Shown piece after piece: positions 24,238 to 33,408 of a DNA stretch of 64,000 nt. This DNA is from Phycisphaerae bacterium (GTDB taxonomy: Bacteria; Planctomycetota; Phycisphaerae; Phycisphaerales; Phycisphaeraceae), in contig JAUIGU010000011.1 in the NCBI GenBank assembly GCA_030432595.1, forward strand, positions 1 to 64,000, written 5' to 3'. The notes under the pieces are model-generated. The model saw nothing but the letters and a program-made list of their open reading frames with translations, made no database searches and was not told where the DNA came from. Every line of letters starts with the position of its first letter. Within the stretch, counting starts at the first letter, position 1. A program made the translations under genes and the position numbers.

Positions 24238-27200
24238 TCAGGCCGCGGGCCGGCGACGCCGCAGGGTCAGGCCGCCCAGCGCGAGCAGGGCGGCGGTGGT
24301 CGGCTCGGGGACGGCGCTGCCGCTGAAGTCCGGCGCGGCGGTGTTGCCCCAGTTGAGCAACACGCCGTCGAGCTCGTCCTGATCGATGAGGCCCGAGGGC
24401 AGGTCATTGACCCAGCCGCCAGGGATCGGCGGGACGGAGTTGCCCCAGTTGCCCAGGACGAGGTCCAGGTCGCCCTGTTCGACCTGACCGCTTCCGTTGT
24501 AGTCGCCGGCGATACCGGCCAGGACTTCGAGCGTGACCAGCGTCGCGCCGTAATCGACGGACCAGATCAGCCCCGGGTCCAGCGCCGGGAGGTCGAGGCT
24601 GGCGAACGTGCCGAACACGCCGCCGACCGCCGAGAGGATGCCGAACGCGTCGCCGGCGACGGGGTTGAACCCGCCGATCAGGTCCACGTCGAGCTCGCCG
24701 TTGAGTGACGAAGCGCCGGTGAGGTTGTAGCGGTCGTACGCGTTGAGCGCCGTGCCGCCCAGGTCGATGTTGAGCGTGCCGCTGGCGGCCTGCTGGAAGT
24801 CGGCACCGGTGACCTGGCCGTCGCCGGTACCGCCGATGTTCATGTTGCCCTGGTTATCCAGCAGCACATCAACGTCGGCCCCGTTGGCCAGGTTGAGCGA
24901 GCGGTTATTGACATTGATCAGCGCGCCGCCGCCCGCGAACGTGGCACCGGACAAGATGTTCGTGGCCGTGTTGTTGAGCCGCAGGTTGCCGTTGAGCGTC
25001 GTGTTGCTCGAGGCCTCGAAGACGGTGGTCCCGCTGACGGCGAGGTTGGAGGTGCCCGCGTTGACCGTGACGGTGCCGCCGATGTCCGTGGCGACGTCGC
25101 CCTCGTAGGTGCCGCCGTTGAGGATCAGGTTCGACGCCGGGTCGAACTCGAGCTCGAAGCCCGTGACGGTGACGACGCGGCCGGCGTTCGCCTGGACCGT
25201 GCCGTTGAAGAGGAACGTCGCGTTGTCGGAGATCTTCAGGTCGCCGGTGATTGCGCGGAGTTGGCCGTTGTTGGTGGTGCCGTCCCAGTCGTTGAGGGTG
25301 TGGCTGACGGAGAGGCTGCCGCCCTCGGCGTCGATGGTGGTGTTGTTGATGACCCGGGCGATGATGTCGCCGGTGCCGTTGATGCCGCTGGCCAGGTCGT
25401 TGGTGACGGTGGAGCCCTGGAGCCGACCGCCATCGAGGATGACGGACGTGGCGATGTTGGTGTTCCACGGGTCGGTGATGTTGAGCACGGCCGCGCCGCC
25501 GGAGGTGCCGATCCGGCCCATGCCCACACCGAACCCGCCGTTGACGTTGAGCAGGCCGTCCTGGGCGATGAGTTGCGACGTGCTGTCGCCGCGGACCGGG
25601 GCGTTGATGGTCCCGTTGCCGCGCAGGGCTTGGCCGCTGTCGATGGCGAGCGTCCCGGGACCGTTGATGGTGGCCCCGTTGATCTCGTTGGTGCTGCCGG
25701 GCGTGAGGTTGCCGCCGAACAGTTCGATCTCTTCCGCGGCGTCGTTGATATTGACGGCGCCCTCGAAGATGGCGCGGGCGACCATGTTGCCGTCACCGTT
25801 CATGTTGAACGTGGAGGTCGGCTGGAACTCGACGGCCGAGCTGCCGCCGATGACGGTGCCCGGTGAGGCGTCGCCGTTGTACGTCAGGGTGCCGTCCATC
25901 TGCCAGGTGGCGTTGCCGTCGAGGTTGACGATCAGGGCGCCGGAGTTGTTGATGGTCAGCGTGCCGTCGATGCCGTCGCTGGAGACGTCGATGCTGGCGG
26001 CGTTGACGGTGAGTTGGGCGTTGAGCGTGTCGTTGCCGTCGTCCAGGTCTACGGTGCCGCCGGAGAAGTTGTAGGTGGTGACCGCGTTGATGGTGGCGGT
26101 CCCGTTACGCAGGATGCTGCCGGCCCCGCCGTCCCAGGTGGTCGAGGTGGTGTTGATGATGATGGACCCGAAGTCCAGCGCCGTGCCGGCCGCGACGTTG
26201 ACGTCGAGGGTGTTATCCACGATGACGGCGGAGTTGATGTCGGCGTCGGCGTTGCCGGTGCCGGTGACGTTGATCGTCGCCGCACCGGCACCGATGGTCA
26301 TCTGCGAACCGGAGACGTCGGAGTCGCTGGCGGAGGTGTCCATGTTGAACACGCCCTCGAAGACCCAGGCGCCGCCGTCTTTGCGGAGCGTGCCGCCGTT
26401 GATGAAGGTCGAGCCGTCGTAGCCGTCGGGGTCGGCGGCCGTGTCGATGTCGGGGCTGTTGATGTCCAGCAGCGCGCCGTCGTTGACCGTGACGCTGTTC
26501 AGGCCGTCCCAATCGAAGACCGGCTGGTCGATAGTGACCGTGCCGTTGACGGTCAGTGTGTTGGTGCCGGACGAGACATTCAAGTCGGCGCCGACCTCGA
26601 AGTCGGCCGTGCCGTTGACGACCATGTTGCCGTCCAGGTCGAACGTGCCGCCGGTGGCGTCGAGGTTGGAGTTGATCTCCAGGTCGCCGTCGATGTCCCA
26701 GGTGCCGTCGCTGACCGTGACGTTGGAGTCCAGGATCAGCGTGTCCCAGGTGTCGGCGATGACGACGTTGCCGCCGGACATGGTCCAGTTCGCGCCGTCG
26801 ATGTGGGCGCCCGGGCCGGGGTTGGGGTCCTGCCCGATGATGATCAGGCCGAACGCGCCGGTGTTGACGTTGATCGTGCCGGTGTCGAGTTCCCAGGAGT
26901 TGGCGATGTCGATGGTGCCGCCGGTGTTGAGGTTGATGGTGCCCGAGTAGGCGTCGTTGGGCTGGACGTCGATGTCGAGGGTCTGGTTGCCGTTGACTTG
27001 GAGCACCGCGGTGATGGGGACCAGGCCGTCCCAGTCGAAGCGCGCATTGGCCGCGTTGGCCCCGAGCGCACGGACCTGAAGCGTCCCGGGAGCGGGGGAT
27101 CCGCCGATAAAGATCGGCGCGGTGTTGGCCGTGAGCGTACCGTCGTTACTGAAGACGTTTGTCGCGGTGACATCGGCACCTTCGAGGTCGATCAGGCCCG

Positions 27201-27705
27201 AGCCAATGATGGTGCCCCCGTTGTTTAGATCGATCAGGGAGGAATCGACTTCGAGCCGGCCGTTGAACATGGAGACCGTGCCGCCGGAGTTGACGATCAA
27301 CTCGTTGGTATCGAACGAATCGACGCCTCCGTTGTTCCGGACGATCAATTGTGTGCTGGAACCGCCGAGGGTCGTGACGCCGTTGACAATCAGTTCGTTG
27401 CCGTTGGTGTCGACGTCCGCGCCGTTGCTCAGCGTCAGCGAGTTGATCTGTACGCCCGGCAAGTCGTAGATGGTCGTGTCGTTGGCGGCGTTGGCCAGGT
27501 TGCCGATGTTCACGGGCTGGTTCTGTGGCGAGCCATCGGGGTTCCAGTTGCCAAAGTCGCTCCACAGCTTGCTCGCGCTGTTGCCCGCGTCGTCCCAGTC
27601 AATCGCCGTGCTAGGCACGGCAATGGCGCTCATCAGCGCGAAAGTTGAGAACGACAAGCCCTGCCGCGCACGCGCGACATTCCGTCGGGTTTGATTCCAC
27701 GTCAT
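24238..27705 (-). CDS. Giant secreted beta-repeat protein with dockerin-like loops and PEP-CTERM tail
   Basis: The protein has 1155 residues. After an N-terminal signal (RRNVARARQGLSFS, hydrophobic run, STAI) the mature part opens with IDWDDAGNSASKLWSDFGNW. About 950 residues of short beta-strand repeats follow, such as GTINVNTGAFGLII and TLTVNGTVTIDQP; aspartate, asparagine and threonine are abundant and cysteine is absent. Such proteins form long beta-helices. The C-terminus carries GDYNGSGQVEQGDLDLVL and SGLIDQDELDGVLLNWG calcium loops, then VPEP, a hydrophobic run and LRRRRPAA. A surface or matrix role is likely. The ATG at 27705 is preceded by GGAAGG. Upstream positions 27836-27856 form a small hairpin in an AT-rich leader. 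Confidence 0.85.
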   Translation of the reverse strand: MTWNQTRRNVARARQGLSFSTFALMSAIAVPSTAIDWDDAGNSASKLWSDFGNWNPDGSPQNQPVNIGNLANAANDTTIYDLPGVQINSLTLSNGADVDTNGNELIVNGVTTLGGSSTQLIVRNNGGVDSFDTNELIVNSGGTVSMFNGRLEVDSSLIDLNNGGTIIGSGLIDLEGADVTATNVFSNDGTLTANTAPIFIGGSPAPGTLQVRALGANAANARFDWDGLVPITAVLQVNGNQTLDIDVQPNDAYSGTINLNTGGTIDIANSWELDTGTINVNTGAFGLIIIGQDPNPGPGAHIDGANWTMSGGNVVIADTWDTLILDSNVTVSDGTWDIDGDLEINSNLDATGGTFDLDGNMVVNGTADFEVGADLNVSSGTNTLTVNGTVTIDQPVFDWDGLNSVTVNDGALLDINSPDIDTAADPDGYDGSTFINGGTLRKDGGAWVFEGVFNMDTSASDSDVSGSQMTIGAGAATINVTGTGNADADINSAVIVDNTLDVNVAAGTALDFGSIIINTTSTTWDGGAGSILRNGTATINAVTTYNFSGGTVDLDDGNDTLNAQLTVNAASIDVSSDGIDGTLTINNSGALIVNLDGNATWQMDGTLTYNGDASPGTVIGGSSAVEFQPTSTFNMNGDGNMVARAIFEGAVNINDAAEEIELFGGNLTPGSTNEINGATINGPGTLAIDSGQALRGNGTINAPVRGDSTSQLIAQDGLLNVNGGFGVGMGRIGTSGGAAVLNITDPWNTNIATSVILDGGRLQGSTVTNDLASGINGTGDIIARVINNTTIDAEGGSLSVSHTLNDWDGTTNNGQLRAITGDLKISDNATFLFNGTVQANAGRVVTVTGFELEFDPASNLILNGGTYEGDVATDIGGTVTVNAGTSNLAVSGTTVFEASSNTTLNGNLRLNNTATNILSGATFAGGGALINVNNRSLNLANGADVDVLLDNQGNMNIGGTGDGQVTGADFQQAASGTLNIDLGGTALNAYDRYNLTGASSLNGELDVDLIGGFNPVAGDAFGILSAVGGVFGTFASLDLPALDPGLIWSVDYGATLVTLEVLAGIAGDYNGSGQVEQGDLDLVLGNWGNSVPPIPGGWVNDLPSGLIDQDELDGVLLNWGNTAAPDFSGSAVPEPTTAALLALGGLTLRRRRPAA

Positions 27706-27950
27706 AACGTCCTTCCCTTGCAAAAATGTGAAATTGGGTCTCCTCACAAACCTTGCTTCACGACCCGCCGCCAGACATGCGCGGGTCGGGCAAATACCTT
27801 AACCCGGTGAAGCGTTATTTCACAAGACCGAATCCGTGAAAATAGGGGTTTTTCACAATTATCCGCGCACGAAAAACCGCGAACCCACGGCGGGAACACG
27901 GTTCAATGCGTTTTCCATGTCGAACAATCACATAACAACCGCGCGAACCA

Positions 27951-28895
27951 TCAACGCAGCTCGGCGTCGCCCCGGCCGTTGAAGTGGCCGTTGTCGCTCA
28001 CGCCGTCGCCGTCCGAATCGTCGATCTCGCGCGGCGTCACCGCGCTGCCGTGGCCGTCCGCGAACGTGAAGCCGGCCGTGTCGCCGCCGTTGCGCGGCGC
28101 CGGCGCCGAGCGATAGAGCCATGCGTAGTCCGGGTCGTAGTTCCCGGTGTTCTCGTCGCTGCCGCCCTCGTAATACGCGAAGCCGTCGCCCGTGCCCTTG
28201 CCGTTGCCCTTCGAGCCCAGGTCGCGCGAACCCAGCGGCGGGTCGAGCGAATACACCGCTGCGCCGCCGTCGCCCGGCTCGTTGCCGGAACTGCCGTCGC
28301 GCGAGCCCGCCGTGTCGCCGACCACCACCGTTTCGGTCGGTGCCAGGATGTCGCGGTCGATGCGCGCGTGGTACGTCGGCGTCGGGCGTGCGTTGCCCAG
28401 GTACTGGAAGTTGTAGCCGTACCCGCCGTGGCGCGGTGCGCCGTCGGCGGTGTTGCCGTTGGGGCTGCCGCCGCCGTTGCGCGCCGCAACGTCCGGCGGC
28501 GTGTCCGACACGTGGTGCCAATACACCTTGCCGAAGTTCTCCCAGTCCGCGTCCTGGAGCTGCGGGCTGCGGAACACATCGACGTTGGGCATGTACTCGT
28601 AGAGGTAATCGACCCAGCGCGGCTTGGTGCCCTCGATCTGCGTGATCGCCGACGAGTGCATCGGGAAGTAGCCGTCGCGCTCCGCCCGGTACGCCGCGAG
28701 CCCGATGCCGATCTGCCGGAGGTTCGACAGCGACGCCATCGACCGCGCCGAATCCCGCGCCGCGCCCAGAGCCGGAAGCAGAATCCCGATCAGCAGCGCG
28801 ATGATGGAGATGACCACCAGCAACTCGATCAGCGTGAAGCCAGTGGACGCGGGACGGATCGACAGGCGGGACTGAAGTCGGTGGGAAGGACGCAT
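27951..28895 (-). CDS. Type II secretion/pilin-like protein with prepilin cleavage motif
   Basis: The 314-residue protein has the prepilin N-terminus [26 protein letters not shown], with cleavage expected after the glycine and methylation of the new phenylalanine. The rest, with [24 protein letters not shown] and [13 protein letters not shown]-like blocks, resembles the DUF1559/H-X9-DG pseudopilins that planctomycetes carry in large numbers. They are thought to be minor pseudopilins or surface proteins. Many copies per genome are usual, and this one has no secretion-machinery gene beside it. No Shine-Dalgarno site is visible at 28895. Confidence 0.9.
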   Translation of the reverse strand: MRPSHRLQSRLSIRPASTGFTLIELLVVISIIALLIGILLPALGAARDSARSMASLSNLRQIGIGLAAYRAERDGYFPMHSSAITQIEGTKPRWVDYLYEYMPNVDVFRSPQLQDADWENFGKVYWHHVSDTPPDVAARNGGGSPNGNTADGAPRHGGYGYNFQYLGNARPTPTYHARIDRDILAPTETVVVGDTAGSRDGSSGNEPGDGGAAVYSLDPPLGSRDLGSKGNGKGTGDGFAYYEGGSDENTGNYDPDYAWLYRSAPAPRNGGDTAGFTFADGHGSAVTPREIDDSDGDGVSDNGHFNGRGDAELR

Positions 28896-29159
28896 CGGGG
28901 GCCTCGGATGGGGTTTGGGGAGCCCGATTTGTAGTTGCGACTCACTTTCACGTCAAATGGATTGAGACACAGTCGCGACATTGAGGTTTTCAGGGTCCCT
29001 GACGGGTGCAGAAAGCCGTTCGCGAACCTTTCTGTCCTTGGGTGGAAGGGCGGCCGGCCGTTCTTATTAAATAGATCGCCTACCGTACGGCTCGCCGCCC
29101 CGGAGCTTTGCTTGTTCTCACGACTGATCCGACACTTCGCCCCGGCCCAGCGGGCCCCC

Positions 29160-30473
29160 ATGACCCGGCCGGCCTACGCCCACGAACTGGTCGCGTCCGG
29201 CACCATGCCCTTCTCCTCGGCCATGATCGAGGGCGGCGTCGTCGGCGTCGTCGCCAAGAACATCTTCGAGGTCAGCAACCTCGGCTTCGCCGCCATCTAC
29301 GCGGCCCCCATGTTCGCCAACGTCACCTCCCTCATGTGGGCCCGCGCGTCGCGCGGCCACCGCAAGACGCCCTTCGTCGTCACCCTCATGGCGATGCTCC
29401 TCGTGCTCGTCGCCTCGGTGGCGCTGTTGCCCACCACCGGCTGGGGCGCCACGGCGCTCGTCGGCATCGTCGTCTCCACCCGCGTGCTCATGGCCGGCAT
29501 GATCGCCGTCCGCTCCACCATCTGGCGGCAGAACTACCCGCGCTCGGCGCGGGCGCAGGTCACGTCGCGCTTCGTCCTGGTCGCGTCAGTCATCCTCGCG
29601 GTCTGGCCCGCCGTCGTCGGGCCCATCCTCGACCACAACCCCGTGTGGTTCCGCTACCTCTACCCCGCCACGGCGCTGCTCGGGTCGGTCGGCGCGATGT
29701 CCTTCTTCCGCATCCGCGTCCGCGGCGAACGCGCCCTGCTCAAACACGAGCGCGAACCGCACCACGACGACGCGCCGCGCCAACCCTCGGGCCGGCCGCA
29801 CAACGCCGTCTCCGTCCTCCGGCACGACCGCTTCTTCCGCGGCTACATGTTCTGGCAGTTCCTCGCCGGCGCTGCCAACATGACCGGCTCCACCGCCTTC
29901 GCGCTCTACGTCGTCAACACCCTTAAAGACATGCCCATGGAAAACATGCAGGGCATGCTCATCAACGCGACGCTGCCGCTGGGGCTCGCGGTGCTGTCCA
30001 TGCCGTGGTGGGCGCACCGCATGGACGCCCTGCACATCGCGCGCTACCGCATCCTCCACGGGCTCACGTGGATCATCAACCAGTCGATCAACTTCGTCGC
30101 CGCCACCGTCGGCTGGCTCCCGCTCATGTACTTCGCCGGCACGACGCACGGCCTCGTGCGCGGCGGCGGCATCCTCGCCTGGCAACTCGGCCACAACGAC
30201 TTCGCCGACAAACGCCTCGTCCCGCTCTACATGGGCATCCACCAGACCCTCACCGGCGTCCGCGGCGCCTTCGCCCCGTTCCTGGGCACGCTCCTGCTCG
30301 CCGGGTGGGAACCGTTCTCTCTGTTCGGAAAGGAATTCCGCGGGTGGAACGGCATCGGCCCAAACGTCTTCCTCATCACCGCCGGCCTGTCCGTCGTCGC
30401 GTGGTGCGGCTTCGTCCACCTGAGCATCCAGATGAAAAAGGCCGGACGCGATGCGGCGGAAGACGCGGGGTGA
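29160..30473 (+). CDS. MFS-type transporter
   Basis: The product has 437 residues when started at the ATG at 29160; the frame is open to 28935, but the added residues are not membrane-like. About ten to twelve hydrophobic helices are visible: six in residues 18-180, a basic and histidine-rich loop (RALLKHEREPHHDDAPRQ) near residue 195, then further helices from residue 225 to 425. The layout fits the major facilitator superfamily. No substrate motif is recognised. It converges with the ABC ATPase gene across a 34-bp inverted repeat. Confidence 0.75.
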   Translation: MTRPAYAHELVASGTMPFSSAMIEGGVVGVVAKNIFEVSNLGFAAIYAAPMFANVTSLMWARASRGHRKTPFVVTLMAMLLVLVASVALLPTTGWGATALVGIVVSTRVLMAGMIAVRSTIWRQNYPRSARAQVTSRFVLVASVILAVWPAVVGPILDHNPVWFRYLYPATALLGSVGAMSFFRIRVRGERALLKHEREPHHDDAPRQPSGRPHNAVSVLRHDRFFRGYMFWQFLAGAANMTGSTAFALYVVNTLKDMPMENMQGMLINATLPLGLAVLSMPWWAHRMDALHIARYRILHGLTWIINQSINFVAATVGWLPLMYFAGTTHGLVRGGGILAWQLGHNDFADKRLVPLYMGIHQTLTGVRGAFAPFLGTLLLAGWEPFSLFGKEFRGWNGIGPNVFLITAGLSVVAWCGFVHLSIQMKKAGRDAAEDAG

Positions 30474-30481
30474 AAGAGAGT

Positions 30482-30573
30482 GATGAATGATGAGAGATGA
30501 TTGATGATTTCAGCACTGGCTTTCGGCAACGAAAAATGATGCTGAATTCATCAATCATCTCTCATCATTCATC
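30482..30573. repeat. 34-bp inverted repeat between convergent genes
   Basis: Arms 30482-30515 and 30540-30573 match at 33 of 34 positions around a 24-nt loop. The arms are AT-rich and built from GATGA/TGATGA units, unlike the surroundings. It could terminate both genes, fold in either RNA, or be a miniature mobile palindrome. Confidence 0.8.
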
Positions 30574-30575
30574 AA

Positions 30576-31334
30576 TCAATGCACCCCTGCAATCGTCCCC
30601 GCCTCGATGTCCAGCTCGCTCGCCGGCGCGTCCTTGTGAATCGCCCCGTCGCGCACCCACACCACGCGGTCGCACTGCGCCAGCATCTGGTGATCGTGCG
30701 TCGTGCTCACCACCGTCACGCCGTGTTCCCGGCTCAACCCCGCAAACACCTCGATGATCTCCGCGCCGGTATTGAGGTCCAGGTTCGCGGTCGGCTCGTC
30801 CGCGAGGATCAGCGCCGGCTCGTTCACCAGCGCCCGCGCGATCGCGACGCGCTGCTGCTGCCCGCCGGACAATTCACCGGGTCGGTGATCGAGACGATGC
30901 CCCAGCCCGACGCGTTCGAGCTGTGCCTTCGCGCGCTCGTCGGCCTGCTCGACCGACGCCCCGCCGAACACCGCCGGCAGCGCGACGTTCTTCAGCGCCG
31001 TCAGCGACGCGATCAGGTTGTACGCCTGGAACACGTACCCGATGTGCCGACACCGCACGTACGCCAGCTGCGCCGGCGACAACGCGGGCAACGACAACTC
31101 CCCGATCCGGATATCCCCCGCCGTCGGCTTGTCCAACGCCCCGATCAGGTTGAACAACGTCGACTTCCCCGACCCCGACGGCCCCATGATCGACAGGTAT
31201 TGCCCTGACGGAATCTCCAGGTCGATCCCCCGCAACGCATGCACGACCTGCCGGCCACGCTTGTACTGCTTGGTCACGCCGCGGGTGGTGACCAGAGCAT
31301 CCTCGGTGTCGGAGATAAGCGGTTCGTGACTCAT
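30576..31334 (-). CDS. ABC transporter ATP-binding protein, LolD/MacB type
   Basis: The 252-residue protein has a Walker A motif GPSGSGKS near residue 52, the Q-loop VFQAYNL, the signature LSGGQQQR, Walker B LILADEPT and the H-loop TTHD. The subfamily is the one that energises FtsX/MacB-type permeases for lipoprotein release or efflux. No permease gene is adjacent, so its partner must be encoded elsewhere or be one of the FtsX proteins near 45-52 kb; that link is speculative. TAACGT lies exactly 6 nt before the ATG at 31334, so the transcript may be leaderless. Confidence 0.92.
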   Translation of the reverse strand: MSHEPLISDTEDALVTTRGVTKQYKRGRQVVHALRGIDLEIPSGQYLSIMGPSGSGKSTLFNLIGALDKPTAGDIRIGELSLPALSPAQLAYVRCRHIGYVFQAYNLIASLTALKNVALPAVFGGASVEQADERAKAQLERVGLGHRLDHRPGELSGGQQQRVAIARALVNEPALILADEPTANLDLNTGAEIIEVFAGLSREHGVTVVSTTHDHQMLAQCDRVVWVRDGAIHKDAPASELDIEAGTIAGVH

Positions 31335-31340
31335 GGGCTG

Positions 31341-31346
31341 ACGTTA
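31341..31346 (-). promoter_or_regulatory. -10 hexamer of a leaderless promoter
   Basis: TAACGT on the minus strand lies exactly 6 nt before the ATG at 31334. It is a weak match to the -10 consensus, but the spacing equals that of other starts in the window. Confidence 0.35.
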
Positions 31347-31349
31347 AGC

Positions 31350-31919
31350 CTACTCCATTGAATACTGGATGATCTTGACATCAGAAAAGTCGAGCCGCAG
31401 AACATGCTCGCTCGGTCGTATCGATTTTACGACCACGGTGAACTCGACTTTGACTTGCTTCGACTTCGATGCGGCCAACACTTCTCCAAATGAACTGGTA
31501 TGTAGGCTTTGTATTTTTCCCAAGACTTCATTCTCATTGATTTGTGGGTACTTGGTCTTCAATTTCGCAAGCTTGCTCTTGATTGCATTTGTGTCTGGCG
31601 GCACCCCCCGTTCGGAATTGGAAGGAAACTCAACGCGTTCAACCAAATAACCATCGGTAAAAAAAGTAGTGCCCGGAGCATTCTGTGTTTTGGTGATCAG
31701 GTCCGAGACGATTCCAGAGAGCTGTTGTTGTGAATCGAGATATGTTTCGTAGTGCTGTCGCTGAAGACTCGTCACGCCTGACTCTCCACCGAAAAACCAG
31801 AACTCGCCGGATTGATTGGGATAAAAGCATGTATCAAGACACTGATCATCCGACAGACGGAGGATCCACCAAGGCGATTCTGGACTTTCCCTAATAGGGT
31901 TGAACTCGCTATTGGGCAT
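31350..31919 (-). CDS. Hypothetical protein, AT-richer than its neighbours
   Basis: The 189-residue protein is not recognised. It has no signal peptide or membrane helix. The N-terminal half is rich in aromatic residues (WWILRLS, CFYPNQSGEFWFFGG). The C-terminal half has a helix rich in lysine followed by strands (VKVEFTVVVKSI, HVLRLDFSDVKIIQYS). The coding sequence is clearly less GC-rich than the flanking genes, which suggests recent acquisition. The ATG at 31919 is preferred because TATGAT lies exactly 6 nt upstream; the alternative is TTG at 31949. Its stop lies 16 nt before the ABC ATPase start. Confidence 0.6.
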   Translation of the reverse strand: MPNSEFNPIRESPESPWWILRLSDDQCLDTCFYPNQSGEFWFFGGESGVTSLQRQHYETYLDSQQQLSGIVSDLITKTQNAPGTTFFTDGYLVERVEFPSNSERGVPPDTNAIKSKLAKLKTKYPQINENEVLGKIQSLHTSSFGEVLAASKSKQVKVEFTVVVKSIRPSEHVLRLDFSDVKIIQYSME

Positions 31920-31925
31920 CCCGTG

Positions 31926-31931
31926 ATCATA
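31926..31931 (-). promoter_or_regulatory. -10 hexamer of a leaderless promoter
   Basis: TATGAT on the minus strand, one base from the consensus, lies 6 nt before the ATG at 31919. This decides the choice of start. Confidence 0.55.
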
Positions 31932-31984
31932 TCGGAGACTTTCGGCCAATCGGGCTCTTTCCTTACCTTACGGGATAGATGGCG

Positions 31985-31990
31985 TACAAT
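31985..31990 (+). promoter_or_regulatory. -10 hexamer of a leaderless promoter
   Basis: TACAAT lies exactly 6 nt before the ATG of the GH5 gene at 31997. A poor -35 (CTTACC) sits 17 nt further upstream. Confidence 0.5.
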
Positions 31991-31996
31991 TCCGGC

Positions 31997-33205
31997 ATGA
32001 TTCACAGAACATCTTTTCGTGGCCTCTTGGCCGGGATCATTTCTATCGCAGGTCTGGCTTTTCCTCTTAGTTGTGGAGCCCAGCAGGAGGAGCATTCATC
32101 GATGGTGTCGGGCACCGCCGCCGACCTCGTCGCCTCCCTCACCCTCGGCTGGAACCTCGGCAACGCGCTCGACGCGCCCGAGGACGAAACCGCCTGGGGC
32201 AACCCGCGCATCACGCCGGAGCTTTTGCAGTCCGTCGCGGACGCGGGGTTCGACGCGGTGCGCATCCCCGTGACGTGGTCGAAGCACATGTCCGAGGGGC
32301 CCGATTTCACGATCGACCCCGCCTGGCTGAACCGCGTCGAGGAGGTCGTGGGTTACGCGCGCGACGCGGGGATGGTCGCGATCATCAACATCCACCACGA
32401 CGGGGCCGAGGGCTTCGACGCGGTCGAGTGGCTCACGCTCACCGACGCCGACGGCAACACGACCGACGCGAACAACGCCGCCGTCCGCGACCGCTTCGTG
32501 AAGGTCTGGACGCAGATCGCCGCGCACTTCGCCGACCACGAACACGACCTGTTGTTCGAAGGCATGAACGAGATCCACGTCGGCTACGGCAAGCCCGACC
32601 CGCGGCACCTGCCAATTGTCAACGAACTCAATCAGGCGTTTATCGACACCGTCCGCGCGAGCGGCCAACGCAACGCCGACCGCGTGCTCGTCGTACCCGG
32701 CTACAACACGAGCATCGACCACACGCTCGCCGGCTTCGTGCCGCCCGACGACACCGTGCCCGGCCGGCTCATCCTCTCGGTGCACAACTACGACCCGTAC
32801 CTGTTCGCGCTGCGCGCCGAAGTGAAGTCGTGGGGCCAGGGTTCGCCCGACACGGACCAGGGCAGCCAGGAAGCGGCCTTCGACCGCAAGTTCGACCGGC
32901 TCAAAGCAAAGTTCATCGACCACGGCCTGCCCGTCATACTTGGCGAGTACGGCTGCACCAACGTCGAAGGTGCCGAAGACTACCGCCGGTACTACGTCGC
33001 CTACGTGACGGCGTCGGCGAAGGAGCGCGGCATCCTCCCATTCATCTGGGACAACGGCGGGCAGGGCACCGGGGCCGAGCAGTTCGGCCTGTTCGACCGC
33101 GCGACCGGCGAACAATTTCAGCCCGAGTTGATCGAGGCGATGGTCGACGCGGGGAAAGGGCAGACCACCACGAACGACCTCGTCGCGCCCGACGTGTCGG
33201 AGTGA
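31997..33205 (+). CDS. Secreted GH5-family glycoside hydrolase (endoglucanase-like)
   Basis: The 402-residue protein has a signal sequence with a cysteine at its end (AFPLSCGAQ), so it may be a lipoprotein. The TIM-barrel of family 5 is clear: LGWNLGNALDAP, VRIPVTWSKH, INIHHD, the acid/base glutamate in FEGMNEIH (near residue 191), SVHNYDPY and the nucleophile glutamate in ILGEYG (near residue 317), then PFIWDNGG. Family 5 enzymes cleave beta-1,4-glucans or mannans; this one most resembles cellulases. It has neither dockerin loops nor a separate binding module. The next gene on the same strand is a GH51 enzyme, suggesting plant or algal hemicellulose as the diet. Confidence 0.9.
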   Translation: MIHRTSFRGLLAGIISIAGLAFPLSCGAQQEEHSSMVSGTAADLVASLTLGWNLGNALDAPEDETAWGNPRITPELLQSVADAGFDAVRIPVTWSKHMSEGPDFTIDPAWLNRVEEVVGYARDAGMVAIINIHHDGAEGFDAVEWLTLTDADGNTTDANNAAVRDRFVKVWTQIAAHFADHEHDLLFEGMNEIHVGYGKPDPRHLPIVNELNQAFIDTVRASGQRNADRVLVVPGYNTSIDHTLAGFVPPDDTVPGRLILSVHNYDPYLFALRAEVKSWGQGSPDTDQGSQEAAFDRKFDRLKAKFIDHGLPVILGEYGCTNVEGAEDYRRYYVAYVTASAKERGILPFIWDNGGQGTGAEQFGLFDRATGEQFQPELIEAMVDAGKGQTTTNDLVAPDVSE

Positions 33206-33210
33206 AAATG

Positions 33211-33281
33211 TTGAGCCTTGCTAATGCCGGCCGGGTCGCTTCAGCGTTCAGGCTCGGGGCCGCGCGGTAAGCAAGGCTTAA
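33211..33281. repeat. Inverted repeat after the GH5 gene
   Basis: TTGAGCCTTGCT at 33211-33222 pairs with AGCAAGGCTTAA at 33270-33281 with one mismatch, enclosing a GC-rich 47-nt segment. There is no T-tract. It could be a terminator-like RNA fold or a REP element. Confidence 0.45.
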
Positions 33282-33408
33282 GTCACGCAACCCAAGCTCT
33301 ACCGCTTCTGGCAACTCGCTACACAGCTGTGGTTGTTCGCGGGCTGCCGCGGCTCGGTGGCGGCGTACCATGCGCGTCCCGTCTTGCCCCATTTCCACGG
33401 AGCGTCTC

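Noticed and set aside
30482-30573. CRISPR repeat
   Set aside because: There is a single inverted pair and no regularly spaced direct repeats. No CRISPR array was seen anywhere in the window.
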